The translations under genes and the position numbers were made by a program. Of a stretch of 64,000 nt of DNA, positions 27,058 through 33,959 are shown piece after piece. The stretch's first letter is position 1, and the number at the start of each line of letters is the position of its first letter. The stretch comes from Planctomycetota bacterium. GTDB lineage: Bacteria; Planctomycetota; J058; JAJDCP01. The notes beneath the pieces are model-generated. The model was not told the DNA's origin and made no database searches. It saw only the letters and a list, made by a program, of their open reading frames with translations. The stretch spans positions 44,287 to 108,286 of the forward strand of contig JAJDCP010000173.1 of assembly GCA_029260765.1 (NCBI GenBank), read 5' to 3'.

Positions 27058-27145
27058 GCTGCTTGCTCTCAGACTCCTACCGACCTCGCGGCCGCCACAA
27101 CCAGACGGTCCAGAAGCTTCGCCGTGTCAGCCAAGAATCCCTGGC

Positions 27146-28714
27146 TCAGCGCGGCGTGGATTCAGCCTTCAGCTCTGCCGCGAAGCGCGCATCGAGCAGG
27201 CGCGTGGTCTCGATCAGGCGATCGAGCTCCAGGGCCTGGATCTCTGCGAGCAGAGTAGGCAATTCGTTCGGGCTCTTGTCCTTCGCTTGTTCGCGCAGGC
27301 TCTTCATGCGCTCGTAGGCGCGCTGGGTGAACACGTCGAATTCGCTGAGCAGCAGCGTCTTCAGATCCATGCTGCAGGGCTGCAGATAGCGCTCGCCGAA
27401 CAAGCTGGCCACGGTCCCCAACTGCCCATCGGCCTCGAGCTTCTTCTTCTGCAGCTGGAGCTCTTGCCACTGCTGCAGTTCGTCCCCAGAGAGGCGCTTG
27501 GGAAGGTCCCCCAACATCGCCGCCGGCAGGCGCACCTGCGGAACGGGCATCTGCGCCGCTGAGCCCCGGAAATAGGCCGCAGTGAAGGCGAGCAGCAGAA
27601 TCGCCGCTCCGACAGCTGCCGGCAGCCAGGGCGCGCGCAGAGCGGTCTCTCCCCGATCCGTGCCGGTGGTCTTCTTACCCGGCTGCAGGCCGGTGAGCAC
27701 GCTCTCGAGCGCGGCCTCGAACTCGACGGGGGTCTGGTAGCGGTCCTCGCGCTTCTTCGCCAGAGACTTCGACACGACCTCGCAGATCTGCTGCGAGAGC
27801 ATGAAGTTCTTCTTCCGCATGTTGGGCGGATCCATGAAAATGTGCTTGTACATGATCACGGCGACGCTCTCACCGGTGAACGGCACGGTGCCGGTCAGCA
27901 TGTGGTAGAGCGTCACGCCCAGTGAATAGAGGTCGGAGCGGATGTCGAGCTCTTCGGAACGCGCCTGCTCGGGGCTGAGGTAGTAGGGCGTGCCCATCAC
28001 GACGCCGACCTGCGTGACCTCGGTCACCTCGGCGTCGCCCTCGCGGCTGGTCTGCTTCGCCAGTCCGAAGTCGCACAGCTTGGCCGTGCCATCGGCGGTC
28101 ATCATGATGTTCGATGGTTTGACGTCGCGGTGTACGATCTGGAAGTTCCAGGCTTCGGTCAGTGCGCGTGCCATCTGGATGCCTACGCTGATGGCGTCCG
28201 CCTCGTCGAGTTGGCCCTTCTGCTCGAGCATCTCTTTGACGGTGTTGCCGTCGACATACTCCATCACGAAGTAGTGGTAGCCGTAGGACTCGCCGACATC
28301 CAAAGCGCGCACGATGTTGACGTGGTTCAGCTTGGAGGCGTTGGCGGCCTCACGGGCGAAGCGCTTGAGGCTCTCTTTGTCGGCGCCCTCGGGGTCGATG
28401 ATTTTGACCGCGACGACTTTGCCCGTGCTCTTCTCGCGCGCCTTGTAGACCTCGCCCATACCACCCTGGCCGAGCTTGCGCACGATCTCGTAGCCCTGGA
28501 TGGCGCTGCTGCTGGCCTCTTGGGCCATCGAGTTGAGAATCTCGAGGACTTCGACACCGCTGAGATATTTCTTCTCGAGCAGGATCTCGCCGATCGGCTT
28601 ACTGATCCCCATGTTCTGGAGTTGCTTCTGGATCTCCAGACACTCCGCCAGCTGGTCGTCGTTGACCAGCTTCATGTCTAGGGCAACCTGCCCGAACATC
28701 ATCTTGTCCAGCAT
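27146..28714 (-). CDS. PknB-type Ser/Thr protein kinase with N-terminal MshEN-like domain
   Basis: The 522-residue membrane kinase has three parts. Residues 1-70 (FGQVALDMKLVNDDQLAECLEIQ, IGEILLEKKYLSGVEVLEIL) resemble the GspE/MshE N-terminal module, which in some proteins binds cyclic di-GMP. A full Hanks kinase domain follows (about 72-340) with GQGGMGEVYKA, VAVKI, HRDVKPSN (His about 195), DFGLAKQ, GTPYYLSPEQ and SDLYSLGVTLYHMLTG, so it should be active. A single membrane helix lies near 365-385, then a helical C-terminal region that is probably extracytoplasmic. The ATG at 28714 has AAGGGA upstream. It is a candidate writer for the FHA proteins elsewhere in the window. Confidence 0.92.
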   Translation of the reverse strand: MLDKMMFGQVALDMKLVNDDQLAECLEIQKQLQNMGISKPIGEILLEKKYLSGVEVLEILNSMAQEASSSAIQGYEIVRKLGQGGMGEVYKAREKSTGKVVAVKIIDPEGADKESLKRFAREAANASKLNHVNIVRALDVGESYGYHYFVMEYVDGNTVKEMLEQKGQLDEADAISVGIQMARALTEAWNFQIVHRDVKPSNIMMTADGTAKLCDFGLAKQTSREGDAEVTEVTQVGVVMGTPYYLSPEQARSEELDIRSDLYSLGVTLYHMLTGTVPFTGESVAVIMYKHIFMDPPNMRKKNFMLSQQICEVVSKSLAKKREDRYQTPVEFEAALESVLTGLQPGKKTTGTDRGETALRAPWLPAAVGAAILLLAFTAAYFRGSAAQMPVPQVRLPAAMLGDLPKRLSGDELQQWQELQLQKKKLEADGQLGTVASLFGERYLQPCSMDLKTLLLSEFDVFTQRAYERMKSLREQAKDKSPNELPTLLAEIQALELDRLIETTRLLDARFAAELKAESTPR

Positions 28715-28866
28715 GCGCGCATCCCTTACCAGCAGCTCGATTATTGTACCCGATGCCCTTGACAATGCCAGCCGTCGGCGCGCAGACTGCCCGCAGCCGG
28801 CGGGCGCAAAGGCCGCCTGCCCCAGAGGGCCCTGAGCGCGGCCCGCGGCAGACCCGGGAGGCTGCG

Positions 28867-29931
28867 ATGCGGCTGTTGGTATTGGAGCCCTACCACGGCG
28901 GCAGCCGACGTGCGTGGCTTGCGGGGCTCTGCGCCCTGCCGGGCGTGCAGGCCGAGCTGCGCAGCCTGCCTGCGCGCAAATGGAAATGGCGTCTACGCGC
29001 CGGAGCCCTGGCGCTCGCCGCCGGGCTGCAGGCGGATCCTCCGCGCCAGACTCCCGACGCTGTGCTCGCGACCTCCCTGCTCGACCTGGCTGTGCTGTTG
29101 GGCCTGCAGCGCCGCCAGCTGGGCCAGGCCCGGTGCCTGCTGTACGTGCACGAGAACCAATTCGTCTATCCCTTCCGCAAGCGCGAGGAGCGGGACTTCC
29201 AATACCTGCTCGCGGGCCTGCACGCAGTCTGGGCCGCGGATGCGGTCGCTTTCAACTCGAAGTTCAACCGCGACACCTTCTTCGACGGACTGCCCGGGCT
29301 GCTGAAGCTCGTGCCCGACCTGCTCGACCTCGGACCCCAGCTGGCCGCCTTGCGGGCGCGCAGCCGGGTCTTGCCCGTGCCGCTCCCCGACGCTCTGCTC
29401 GAGCTTGAGCCCGTCCGCGAGGGGCCACCGATCGTGGTCTGGAATCACCGCTGGGAGCATGACAAGAACCCGGAGGAGAGTTTCGAGGCGTTGCGGGCGC
29501 TGCAGGAGGCCGGTCATGATTTCCGCCTGGCAGTGCTCGGGCAGAGCTTCCGCGATTCTCCGCCGATCTTCGAGAAGCTACCCGCGATGTTCGGCTCTCG
29601 TCTCGTGCACTGTGGAACCGCTGAGCGCGCGGAGTACCTCGACTGGCTGCGTCGTGCCAGTGTGGTGATCTCGAGCGCGCGCCACGAGTTCTTCGGCGTG
29701 GCCGTGCTCGAGGCGGTGGCCGCCGGGGCGTGGCCGGTCGTCCCCGGCCGGCTGGCCTATCCGGAGTTGTACCCGCAGGAGTGCCTGTATTCTGATCGCG
29801 CGGAGCTGCTTGCCAGGCTGGTGGACGGTTTGACCCGGCCGGCTGCGGCGCTGCGCGGGCTGGCCCGCGCGCTAAGCTGGAGTGAGCAGGTCGGCGCGTA
29901 CCAGGACTTCCTGGCAGGAGAAGACCGATGA
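28867..29931 (+). CDS. tRNA-queuosine alpha-mannosyltransferase-like (GTDC1/DUF3524) glycosyltransferase
   Basis: The 354-residue protein has the GTDC1/QTMAN pattern: an N-terminal DUF3524 half (LLVLEPYHGGSRRAWLAGL, ARKWKWRLR, LLYVHENQFVYPF, FNSKFNRDTF) and a GT-B glycosyltransferase half (NHRWEHDKNPEESFEAL, ISSARHEFFGVAVLEAVAAG). Relatives mannosylate queuosine in the anticodon of tRNA-Asp; that activity is inferred here from family only. GGGAGG five bases before the ATG at 28867 fixes the start. The stop overlaps the next gene as ATGA. A pseudouridine synthase and AsnS are encoded elsewhere in the window but are not linked to it. Confidence 0.85.
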   Translation: MRLLVLEPYHGGSRRAWLAGLCALPGVQAELRSLPARKWKWRLRAGALALAAGLQADPPRQTPDAVLATSLLDLAVLLGLQRRQLGQARCLLYVHENQFVYPFRKREERDFQYLLAGLHAVWAADAVAFNSKFNRDTFFDGLPGLLKLVPDLLDLGPQLAALRARSRVLPVPLPDALLELEPVREGPPIVVWNHRWEHDKNPEESFEALRALQEAGHDFRLAVLGQSFRDSPPIFEKLPAMFGSRLVHCGTAERAEYLDWLRRASVVISSARHEFFGVAVLEAVAAGAWPVVPGRLAYPELYPQECLYSDRAELLARLVDGLTRPAAALRGLARALSWSEQVGAYQDFLAGEDR

Positions 29932-30716
29932 GAGGCCTCTCGGGAATCTTGGGACTGGTCTGTCTGTCATGGTTGGGGGCGCAAGAGCCCGAGCTGGCCA
30001 TTGACGGACTGTTGGTCTCCGAGAGCCGCCTGGGGCCGCCCCTGGACAGTCTGGCAGTCAGCCCCGGCGAGGTGCTGTTCTTCCGCTTCGATCTGGCGGG
30101 CGTGCGGCGCGACTACCGCAACCATATCGCCGTGCAGCTGGGGTTGAGACTGCTCGATCCCGACGGCCGTGAGCTGTTCGCTGCCCCGGGAGTGGTGCAA
30201 CGACGCGGATTGGAGCCCTTCGCCGCCGAGCTGTTGCCGTGCGCGTTGAGCTTCCAGGTCGCTGAGCCCCGTCTGGGGCCCCATCAGATAGTGTTGCGCG
30301 CGTTCGACCAGCTCGCAGATCAGGTGGTCGAGGAGACGGTGGCGGTGCGCTTGCGCGAGCCCGGCTTGCGGGCGGCGAACTTGAGGCTGTGCAGCGATGC
30401 ACGTGGTAGCTACGAGCGGACCCCTGTCTTCCAGCGTGGCGAAAGTTTTTTTCTGTGTGCGCGTTTGCTGGGACTTGCAAAAGGGGCCCGCGTTCGGGAG
30501 AGTGTAGAGCTGGTGGAGCTTCTTCCCTCGGGAACCGAGCTGAGCCGCGGTATCATTAGAGAGCAGAGTCTTGAGCTCGAAGAGCTCGATGGTTTTGCGC
30601 CCTACCGTCTGCGGGTCCCGTGTACGCGCGCTGGAGATTTCCGGCTGCTCGTGCGTCTGAGCGAAACGGGCGGTCCTGAGCTGAGTTTCGAGCAAGAGTT
30701 CTCCATCCAGCCCTGA
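29928..30716 (+). CDS. Secreted protein of unknown function
   Basis: The 262-residue protein has a short signal peptide (MRGLSGILGLVCLSWLGAQ) and then an all-beta-looking mature part with repeated strand patterns (LAVSPGEVLFFRFDLAGVRRDY, HQIVLRAFDQLADQVVEETV, FRLLVRLSETGGPELSFEQEF). This resembles two Ig-like or C2-like sandwich domains, but I do not recognise the family. Its ATG overlaps the stop of the QTMAN-like gene as ATGA, so the two are translationally coupled although they act in different compartments. A hairpin follows about 75 bases after the stop. Confidence 0.7.
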   Translation: MRGLSGILGLVCLSWLGAQEPELAIDGLLVSESRLGPPLDSLAVSPGEVLFFRFDLAGVRRDYRNHIAVQLGLRLLDPDGRELFAAPGVVQRRGLEPFAAELLPCALSFQVAEPRLGPHQIVLRAFDQLADQVVEETVAVRLREPGLRAANLRLCSDARGSYERTPVFQRGESFFLCARLLGLAKGARVRESVELVELLPSGTELSRGIIREQSLELEELDGFAPYRLRVPCTRAGDFRLLVRLSETGGPELSFEQEFSIQP

Positions 30717-30792
30717 TCCGGAGTGTCGATGGTCTTTCAACGCAACCAACCTGTCGCTTCGCACGACGTGCAGTGTCGGTGTATCTGCCGCT

Positions 30793-30824
30793 GCCCGTGT
30801 CCGAAGATGTAAACGGGCACGGGC
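30793..30824. terminator. Terminator-like hairpin after the 29928-30716 gene
   Basis: GCCCGTG and CACGGGC pair over 7 bp around an 18-base loop in the 153-base gap before the next gene. No T-run follows. Confidence 0.35.
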
Positions 30825-30869
30825 GTTCCAGGCAAAAGACTTCGCAGCACTTCGTAAGAGATCAGGATC

Positions 30870-31610
30870 ATGATGCGTTCCCATCCAGCCCCCTTCGTAC
30901 GTAAGTCCACCTCCAGGCCAGGCCTCGTGCTGACCTGCGAGCATGCTTCCAACCGGTTGCCCGGCGATACCGCCCTCGGCGCACCTGAGGAAATGCTGGC
31001 CACGCACAGGGGCTACGACCTCGGCGCGCGCCAACTCAGCCAGATGCTGCTCAAGCGGCTCGGCGGCGAGCTGGTGGCTTCGCGCTACTCGCGCTTGTAC
31101 GTCGATCTGAACCGGGACGAGGACGATCCCGAGTGCATTCCCGAGCATATGGACAGCGTGCGCTTGTCAGGCAATCGGCTGAGCTCTGATGCGCGCAGAT
31201 TGCGCCTCGAGCAGGTGCATCGGCCCTACCATCGGGCCGTGGACCAGGCAGTGCGCAAGGCCCTTGGGCACAACCGGCGCGCCTTTCTGCTCAGCGTGCA
31301 CAGCTTCACGCCGGTGTTGCATGGGCAGCCCCGAAACATGGAGGTCGGTGTGCTCTTCGACCGCCATGAGAAACTGGCGCGGCGGCTGGTGCAGAACCTG
31401 GCGATGGTCGGCTTTTCGGTCGAAGAGAACCAACCCTACAGCGGTCTGGATGGGCTGATCTACTCGGCGAACCGTCACGGCAATGCCCACGAGATTCCCT
31501 ACCTCGAGATCGAAGTGCGCAACGACCTGCTCGGCCCCTGCCTGCTGCAGCGCACAGCAGAACGCCTTCTGCGGGCGCTGCGTCCGTTGCTGCAAGCCCG
31601 GCTGGGCTGA
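30870..31610 (+). CDS. N-formylglutamate amidohydrolase family protein
   Basis: The 246-residue cytoplasmic protein matches the N-formylglutamate amidohydrolase (HutG-type) family: LTCEHASNRLP near the N-terminus, YSRLYVDLNRDEDDP, VHSFTPVLHG and a C-terminal EIEVRNDLL. Family enzymes hydrolyse N-formyl amino acids with a metal ion. No other hut genes are present, so the substrate need not be N-formylglutamate. AGGA lies before the tandem ATG-ATG start. The next gene (thiE) begins within 5 bases of its stop, implying one transcript. Confidence 0.88.
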   Translation: MMRSHPAPFVRKSTSRPGLVLTCEHASNRLPGDTALGAPEEMLATHRGYDLGARQLSQMLLKRLGGELVASRYSRLYVDLNRDEDDPECIPEHMDSVRLSGNRLSSDARRLRLEQVHRPYHRAVDQAVRKALGHNRRAFLLSVHSFTPVLHGQPRNMEVGVLFDRHEKLARRLVQNLAMVGFSVEENQPYSGLDGLIYSANRHGNAHEIPYLEIEVRNDLLGPCLLQRTAERLLRALRPLLQARLG

Positions 31611-31614
31611 AGTC

Positions 31615-32241
31615 TTGCACCGGGCGCTGCGCGACAGGTTGTACGCGATCCTGCCTGGCCCCGAGGGCGATCCGGTCGGGCGGGCCACATACCTGAGCCG
31701 CGCGGGTTGGCGGCTGTTCCAGCTGCGATGCAAAGACCTCGGCGACCGAGCGTTGCTCGAGCTGACCCGTCAGGTTCGGGCGGCGCTGCCGGATGATGCC
31801 TGCTTGCTGGTCAACGATCGGGTGGCCGTGGCCCAATTGGCGGCCGACGGGGTGCACCTGGGGGCCGAGGATCTTCCGGTGCGGGCGGTGCGCAGGCTGC
31901 TGGGACCGAAGGCACTGATCGGCGCCACCGCCCACAACGCCGCGCAGGCTGTGCAGGCCGAACGGGACGGGGCAGACTATCTCGGCGTCGGCACTGTCTT
32001 CGCCTCGAGCACCAAACCGGAGCGGCCTGTGGCAGGGCTCGCCCTGCTGCGCGCTGTGTTGGCGGAGGTTTCACTGCCGGTGTATGCCATCGGCGGCATC
32101 ACGAGCGCGCGCGCTGAGCAGGTGCTCGCCTGCGGCGTTCATGGCCTGGCGCTAGGGGCGGCCCTTGGAGATGACGCACAGGCCTTCGTACTGCGCGAAC
32201 GGCTGCCGCTGCAGGTTGATCTTTCAGCAGAGGAAGCGTAG
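31615..32241 (+). CDS. thiE: Thiamine-phosphate synthase
   Basis: ThiE joins hydroxymethylpyrimidine diphosphate and thiazole phosphate to make thiamine phosphate. The 208-residue TIM-barrel protein has the family motifs in order: LYAILPGP, FQLRCKDLGDRALLEL, CLLVNDRVAVAQLAADGVHLG, LIGATAHNAAQA, GADYLGVGTVFASSTKP and VYAIGGITSARA. Arg/Lys/Asp residues for pyrophosphate and Mg2+ are kept. The start is uncertain: no ATG is available, TTG at 31615 fits best, and TTG at 31639 is possible. No TPP riboswitch was recognised, as expected for an internal gene. Confidence 0.92.
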   Translation: MHRALRDRLYAILPGPEGDPVGRATYLSRAGWRLFQLRCKDLGDRALLELTRQVRAALPDDACLLVNDRVAVAQLAADGVHLGAEDLPVRAVRRLLGPKALIGATAHNAAQAVQAERDGADYLGVGTVFASSTKPERPVAGLALLRAVLAEVSLPVYAIGGITSARAEQVLACGVHGLALGAALGDDAQAFVLRERLPLQVDLSAEEA

Positions 32242-32277
32242 CTTGGGGGCGTGCCCGGAAGTCATGGGAGACGCGGC

Positions 32278-32793
32278 ATGGGATCGCTGAAAGATCAACT
32301 GCGCAAAGCCAACCTGATCTCCAAGAAGAAAGCGAAGCAACTCGCCCACGAACAGCGAGTCAAACGCAAGAAACTCGGCAAGGATGGCCTCGAGGCCGAG
32401 CAGCAGAAGCTCGAAGAGCAGCGCAAACTCGAGCGCCAGAAGGAACGGCAGCGAGCCCGCGAGCGCGAGGCCGCCCAGCGCCGGGAACGCGAAGAGCGCG
32501 AGGCCCGCGCCCGCTTGCACGACCTGGTCAAGAACGCCTACATCAGCAAGTGCGGCGGCCCGCGACGCTTCTTTTTCGTCACCCGCGACCGGAAGCTGCC
32601 TTTTCTCGAAGTATCCGATGATATGGGGCGCAAGCTCGAGAGTGGCCGCTGTGGCATCGTCGAGGCGCCGTTGGGATTGGCGTCGGAGTTCGCCATCGTG
32701 CCGCGTGACGTCGCCGAAAAGGTGTGGGCCATCGACCGCAAGGCCGTGCTGTTCCTCAACGGGCAGGGCGGCGCCGGTTCGGGTGCGGGCTGA
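32278..32793 (+). CDS. DUF2058 family protein
   Basis: The 171-residue protein matches DUF2058 (YaiL-like). It starts with GSLKDQLRKANLISKKKAKQ, followed by a long, very basic and acidic coiled coil (about 20-85). A compact C-terminal domain (about 90-165) contains NAYISKCGGPRRFFFVTRD, GRCGIVEAPLG and the ending ALFLNG-like strand. The family is annotated as nucleoprotein or polynucleotide-associated, without a firmly known function. GGGAG upstream of the ATG at 32278 sets the start. It is the last gene of the HutG-thiE group. Confidence 0.85.
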   Translation: MGSLKDQLRKANLISKKKAKQLAHEQRVKRKKLGKDGLEAEQQKLEEQRKLERQKERQRAREREAAQRREREEREARARLHDLVKNAYISKCGGPRRFFFVTRDRKLPFLEVSDDMGRKLESGRCGIVEAPLGLASEFAIVPRDVAEKVWAIDRKAVLFLNGQGGAGSGAG

Positions 32794-32795
32794 GG

Positions 32796-32820
32796 GGCTG
32801 CGGGCCAGAGGCTCGCAGCC
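32796..32820. terminator. Bidirectional terminator-like hairpin
   Basis: GGCTGCG and CGCAGCC form a perfect 7-bp stem with an 11-base loop, just after the DUF2058 stop and before the end of the convergent Cys-rich gene. No T-run. Confidence 0.45.
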
Positions 32821-32922
32821 GTGGTGCCTGGTGAAGCGATCTTCGGCGCAGTCCGCTAGATCTTCAAGCAACCGTGATCTGTCGTGCATCAACGCCCGGC
32901 CGGATCAGCCGTTTTGCGCCGT

Positions 32923-33858
32923 CTACTCGCCGGCGCAGGAAGGGCAGAGAAGGTCCGTGGGGTCCTTCTTGCGTTGGGCGTGGCAGTCCCGACAGATCTC
33001 ATACTCCCCGTCGATGTAGCCGAGCTCGCACGCATCACACCAACCGTCCACCCGCATCGCCTTGTAGCACGAGACACACATCGTGGTCATGCCCTGGTAT
33101 GCGCCGCTTTCGCACTCGACGCACCAGCCGCCCTCGGGGTTCTGCATATGTCCCAGGCAGGTCTTGCACCAGGTCATCTCTCCGTTGTGGTAGCCCATCT
33201 CACAGTCTTCGCACCAGCCGCCCTCGGGTGCCTGCATCAAGGCGAAGCACGCCTTGCAGTCTGTGGACTTCCCATCCATATGGCCTTGCTCGCAAGCCTC
33301 GCACCAGCCGCCTTCCTCGGAGCCGAGGAAACCGTGGCAGGTCCGGCAGGCGACCTCCATCCCGTACATGAAGCCGCGCTCGCAGCCCGCGCACCAGCCG
33401 TTCTCGCGGGCAGCCGTGAGGCAATCCCGACAGCTGAGGGTGACATCGTAGTAGTGGCCGATATCACAGGTCTCGCACCAGCCTCCCTCGTGGGACGATT
33501 TGGCGCCGTGGCATTCCTTGCAGGTGACCTTCTCGGTCCAGAAATAGCCGACACCACAATCTCCGCACCAACCGTCTTCGCGCACTGCGTCGAAGCAGCC
33601 CTTGCAGGTGTACTCCTCGACACCATAGTGGCCCTTGCCACAGGCGTCGCACCAACCGCCTTCCCAGTCGCTGATCGCGTCGAAGCAGCCTCGGCATTTG
33701 GTCGTGCTGCCGTCGGAGAGTTGGCCCGTCTCGCAGCTGTCGCACCAATACGCATCCGTCATCTCTGTCAGGTCGCTGCACTCGGGGCAGCCCTCTTGCG
33801 CCCACACGGGCGCGCACAAGAGCGCTACTGCCAGCGCCATTCCCATCCATCTGGCCAT
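32923..33858 (-). CDS. Secreted tandem CxxC-repeat protein
   Basis: The 311-residue protein has a signal peptide (ARWMGMALAVALLCAPVWAQ) and a mature part built of nine tandem units of about 28-31 residues. Each unit follows the scheme GWCxxC-x(11-12)-CxxC-x(7-11). With one extra CxxC at each end there are 40 cysteines in about 290 residues. Each unit could bind a metal (two CxxC knuckles) or form disulfides after export. The invariant Trp before the first Cys and a Gly two to four residues after it mark the repeats. Family not recognised. AAGGAGGA before the ATG at 33858 decides the start. The hybrid kinase gene lies 102 bases upstream on the same strand. Confidence 0.85.
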   Translation of the reverse strand: MARWMGMALAVALLCAPVWAQEGCPECSDLTEMTDAYWCDSCETGQLSDGSTTKCRGCFDAISDWEGGWCDACGKGHYGVEEYTCKGCFDAVREDGWCGDCGVGYFWTEKVTCKECHGAKSSHEGGWCETCDIGHYYDVTLSCRDCLTAARENGWCAGCERGFMYGMEVACRTCHGFLGSEEGGWCEACEQGHMDGKSTDCKACFALMQAPEGGWCEDCEMGYHNGEMTWCKTCLGHMQNPEGGWCVECESGAYQGMTTMCVSCYKAMRVDGWCDACELGYIDGEYEICRDCHAQRKKDPTDLLCPSCAGE

Positions 33859-33959
33859 GCTTCCTCCTTGGGCCGAAGCCCGGTCGCCAAGATGTATGCA
33901 GCGTAGGTCAAGCTCCTTGACTGTTGCAAGGCGTGGAGCGGCGTGCCCGCAGCCACCCG

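Larger units (their letters stand above)
26374..27145. other. 772-base region without a confident gene
   Basis: Between the vWA gene and the convergent kinase gene there is one terminator-like hairpin (26390-26413) and one doubtful plus-strand frame (26671-27057). An overlapping minus-strand frame (26460-27029) has an implausible Ser/Arg/Pro composition. I see no RNA gene or mobile-element end. It could be an eroded gene. Confidence 0.5.

Noticed and set aside
32923..33858. DNA-level repeats in the CxxC protein as a possible CRISPR or minisatellite
   Set aside because: The repeats are conserved only at the protein level (Cys, Trp, Gly); the nucleotide sequences have diverged and lie inside one reading frame with a signal peptide.
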